Part shown: piece after piece, positions 61,673-64,000 of the stretch
Numbering within the stretch: the first letter of the stretch is position 1
How the letters are laid out: each line of letters begins with the position of its first letter
Source: Paenibacillus ihbetae
Lineage (GTDB): Bacteria > Bacillota > Bacilli > Paenibacillales > Paenibacillaceae
NCBI RefSeq assembly: GCF_002741055.1
Contig: NZ_CP016809.1
Location: forward strand, 2,440,501-2,504,500
Length of the DNA: 64,000 nt
Direction of reading: 5' to 3'
Notes under the pieces: generated by a model
What the model saw: the letters and a program-made list of their open reading frames with translations, nothing else
Databases searched by the model: none
What the model was told of the DNA's origin: nothing
Position numbers and translations under genes: made by a program

Positions 61673-63567
61673 GCTTTCCCCTCCCCTTCGAGTTCTTCAG
61701 TCTCGATGTGATAACCATGATCATCGAATACGGAACGTGCAATCATTGCAGCGAACGTGATGACCAGACCGACGATCATAACGATGTATTTGTTAAAGAT
61801 TAGGCTCATGAACGAATTCGAGAATTCCTCGGTGCTGAACATGAAGCCAAGACCCGCGATGAACAAACCAAGCGACATGACGAATGGAAGAATGCTTGGC
61901 GACGGCATGTGGATCGGACCGAGCGGCTCCGACGGAGTCATCTCCTTGTTGCCGGCCATTTTCTCTTTCCAGAAAGCGTCAAGACCGCGAACAAGCGGGA
62001 TTTGCTTAAAGTTGTACTCAGGCGGCGGAGAAGGAATACTCCACTCGAGGGTACGGCCGTCTTCCCATGGATCGTTCGCAACACCGGAAGGTTTTCTCGC
62101 TGTCATGACAACGTTGGCCAGGAAGAGCAGTACACCGACACCCATCAATATCGCACCGATTGTACTAATAAAGTTCAAAGTGTCAAAGTTTTGGTTCGGC
62201 AGGTACGACACGATCCGGCGCTGCATACCGAGCAAGCCCAGGAAGTGCTGTACAAAGAACGTCAGATGGAAGCCGATGGCGAATGTCCAGAACGTCCATT
62301 TGCCAAGCGTTTCGTTCAGCATCCGTCCGAACATCTTAGGCCACCAGTAATGGAGACCAGAGAACAGACCGAATACCAAGCCGCCTACGATTACATAGTG
62401 GAAGTGAGCGACTACGAAATACGTGTCGTGGAACTGGAAGTCGGCCGGAGCCGATGCCAGCATAACCCCGGTTACACCGCCCATAACGAACGTCGGCACG
62501 AAACCGATCGCGAACAAGTTCGCGCTGGTAAAGCGGATTTGTCCGCCCCACATGGTGAAGAGCCAGTTAAAGATCTTAATACCCGTAGGTACCGCAATCA
62601 GCATCGTTGCAATGGCGAACAATGCGTTCGCTACCGGTCCAAGACCTGTTGTAAACATATGGTGAGCCCAAACCATGAAGCCCAGGAAGGCGATCAGGAT
62701 GGTCGCGAACACCATCGAGCTGTATCCGAACAACCGTTTACGCGAGAAGGTCGGAATGACTTCGGAAATGATACCGAAAGCCGGCAAAATCAGAATATAT
62801 ACTTCAGGGTGACCGAAAATCCAGAAAATATGCTGCCACAATACGGGGCTTCCGCCTGCCGCAACATCAAAGAAGTTCGCGCCAAGCAACCGGTCAAAGC
62901 TGAGCAATACGAGACCTACGGTAATCGCAGGGAATGCAAACAGGATCATTGCCGATGTAATGAAAGAAGTCCAAGTAAACATAGGCATTCTCATGAAGGA
63001 CATTCCCGGAGCACGCATCGTGATGATGGTAGCCAGGAAGTTGATACCGCCGATCAATGTACCAAGACCCGCAATCTGCAAGCCGATGGTATAGAAGTCT
63101 ACGCCGTGCGTAGAGGAATACTCTGTTGTAGACAATGGCGTATAGGAAGTCCAGCCCGCATCCGGAGCGCCGCCCATAATCCAGCTAAGGTTAAGCAGCA
63201 GTCCACCGAACAAAAACGTCCAAAAGCCAAGCGAGTTCAAAAACGGAAACGCGACGTCCCGCGCGCCGATCTGAAGCGGAACCACCGCGTTCATCAAAGC
63301 GAAGATGACCGGCATGACGCCGAGGAAGATCATCGTCGTTCCGTGCATCGTAATCAATTCGTTAAATACCTGAGCCGATACCAAATCGTTCATCGGTTTG
63401 ATCAGCTGCAGACGGATCAGAATCGCTTCAATACCGCCGATACCAAAGAACAAGCCGCCCGCTATCAGGTATAATATTCCGATTTTCTTGTGGTCAACGG
63501 TCGTAAGCCAATCCATTAACCCCGAGTAGCGCTTGACGCTATGGCTATGAGCATGAGCATGAGCCAA
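61669..63567 (-). CDS. ctaD: cytochrome caa3 oxidase subunit I
   Basis: 632 residues. His-rich head (MAHAHAHSHSVKR) then helices I-XII: HGTTMIFLGVMP (heme a ligand His), WIFGHPEVYILILPAFG with the His-Tyr crosslink motif and CuB His, WAHHMFTTG (CuB His pair), HDTYFVVAHFHYV (heme a3 and a ligands). Two extra C-terminal helices match the caa3 subtype. TTG start at 63567 with GGGGG upstream. Proton-pumping oxygen reductase. Confidence 0.96.
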   Translation of the reverse strand: MAHAHAHSHSVKRYSGLMDWLTTVDHKKIGILYLIAGGLFFGIGGIEAILIRLQLIKPMNDLVSAQVFNELITMHGTTMIFLGVMPVIFALMNAVVPLQIGARDVAFPFLNSLGFWTFLFGGLLLNLSWIMGGAPDAGWTSYTPLSTTEYSSTHGVDFYTIGLQIAGLGTLIGGINFLATIITMRAPGMSFMRMPMFTWTSFITSAMILFAFPAITVGLVLLSFDRLLGANFFDVAAGGSPVLWQHIFWIFGHPEVYILILPAFGIISEVIPTFSRKRLFGYSSMVFATILIAFLGFMVWAHHMFTTGLGPVANALFAIATMLIAVPTGIKIFNWLFTMWGGQIRFTSANLFAIGFVPTFVMGGVTGVMLASAPADFQFHDTYFVVAHFHYVIVGGLVFGLFSGLHYWWPKMFGRMLNETLGKWTFWTFAIGFHLTFFVQHFLGLLGMQRRIVSYLPNQNFDTLNFISTIGAILMGVGVLLFLANVVMTARKPSGVANDPWEDGRTLEWSIPSPPPEYNFKQIPLVRGLDAFWKEKMAGNKEMTPSEPLGPIHMPSPSILPFVMSLGLFIAGLGFMFSTEEFSNSFMSLIFNKYIVMIVGLVITFAAMIARSVFDDHGYHIETEELEGEGKA

Positions 63568-63599
63568 GGTTTGTACCCCCTTTTAAAGTTCTTGCTGTA

Positions 63600-64000
63600 T
63601 TAATAATCCAACTTATAATTGGCCAGGTAATCGGCAATTTGCTCGATCTCTTGATCGGTAAAGCCGAGGTCCTTCGGATTAGGCATCGTGTTGCCAGGTT
63701 TAACAGCCTGTGGCTCCGACAGCCATTCCACCAGGTTGTCCTTCGTCGGCTTCGAGCCTGGTTCGCCGCTTATATCGTTCAGCAAGATACTCGCTACGGT
63801 CTCACGTGATCCCATACCGGTCAAGTTAGGACCCATCGCTCCGCCCTGGTCGCCCACAGCGTGGCAAGAAAGGCAGTTGGTCTTGAACTTCTCGGCAAGT
63901 GCCGGATCCTCAGGAAGCACAGCAGGCGCTTTGAATGCCGCTACCCAATTCTCGAATGTAGCGTCATCAACCGCTTTCACCCGGAATTCCATGAATCCAT
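63600..64000 (-). CDS. ctaC: cytochrome caa3 oxidase subunit II, partial (5' end beyond window)
   Basis: The visible 133 codons continue past the window edge (GFMEFRVKAVDDATF), so the ATG at 63992 is not the start. C-terminal cytochrome c domain: KTNCLSCHAVG with the CxxCH heme-binding motif, NLTGMGSRE, and the axial Met in GNTMPNPKDLG. This heme c fusion makes the enzyme a caa3 type. CuA domain lies outside. Thirty-two bases separate it from ctaD. Confidence 0.95.
   Translation of the reverse strand, partial: GFMEFRVKAVDDATFENWVAAFKAPAVLPEDPALAEKFKTNCLSCHAVGDQGGAMGPNLTGMGSRETVASILLNDISGEPGSKPTKDNLVEWLSEPQAVKPGNTMPNPKDLGFTDQEIEQIADYLANYKLDY

Noticed and set aside
1..64000. CRISPR arrays, tRNA or rRNA genes, insertion sequences with transposase, prophage
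   Set aside because: No repeat-spacer pattern, cloverleaf, transposase or phage structural gene was found; the only tandem array (58474-59170) has no spacers.

Overview
The window reads as chromosomal DNA of a Gram-positive, low-to-moderate GC Bacillota, most like Paenibacillus. This rests on AGGAGG-type ribosome sites with many TTG/GTG starts, a caa3 oxidase cluster ctaC-D-E-F-G plus DUF420/ctaM, SigM/YhdL-like and SigZ-like sigma loci, DUF4179 anti-sigma proteins, a copper-amine-oxidase-N/TraB fusion, a Ytr-type ABC operon, and secreted dockerin and FIMAH-type proteins. Species assignment is inference.

Layout. 1-5.6 kb: a minus-strand ugp-like operon (ATPase, two permeases, lipoprotein binding protein, GDPD, and an sn-glycerol-1-phosphate dehydrogenase cut by the window edge), divergent from a DeoR regulator. 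7-13 kb: AA10 chitin-active LPMO, small coiled-coil protein, malic enzyme overlapping a methyltransferase, DinB, LLM monooxygenase. 13-19.5 kb: autoregulated PadR operon, an unlisted 55-residue gene, AGCS amino-acid symporter, TipA-like MerR, secreted repeat protein, membrane protein. 19.9-28.3 kb: acyl-CoA-dehydrogenase-like flavoprotein, MarR-GNAT fusion, PPOX protein, a junction of two truncated genes, APH-like kinase, SUKH protein, endonuclease V, and an AT-rich trio resembling orphan immunity genes. 28.4-33.7 kb: two paralogous secreted beta-propeller proteins with different C-terminal modules. 34.1-46.2 kb: four ECF sigma loci (one interrupted by a stop codon), two of them paralogous and converging on one 16-bp-stem terminator, then a serine beta-lactamase-like hydrolase, a pentapeptide protein and a TetR with paired operators. 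46.3-53.9 kb: aldo/keto reductase, Gfo/Idh oxidoreductase divergent from AraC, DsrE, two redox proteins, TraB. 54-58.4 kb: GntR-controlled ABC operon. 58.47-59.17 kb: tandem array of a 217-bp non-coding unit. 59.2-64 kb: cytochrome caa3 oxidase operon.

The regulatory DNA is unusually readable: palindromes placed exactly in promoters of the PadR, MerR, MarR, TetR and GntR genes, and ECF-like promoters before two sigma operons. The least explained items are the 217-bp tandem array, the secreted copy of an anti-sigma ectodomain beside its anti-sigma gene, the interrupted SigM-like gene, and a PPOX gene with no ordinary start codon.
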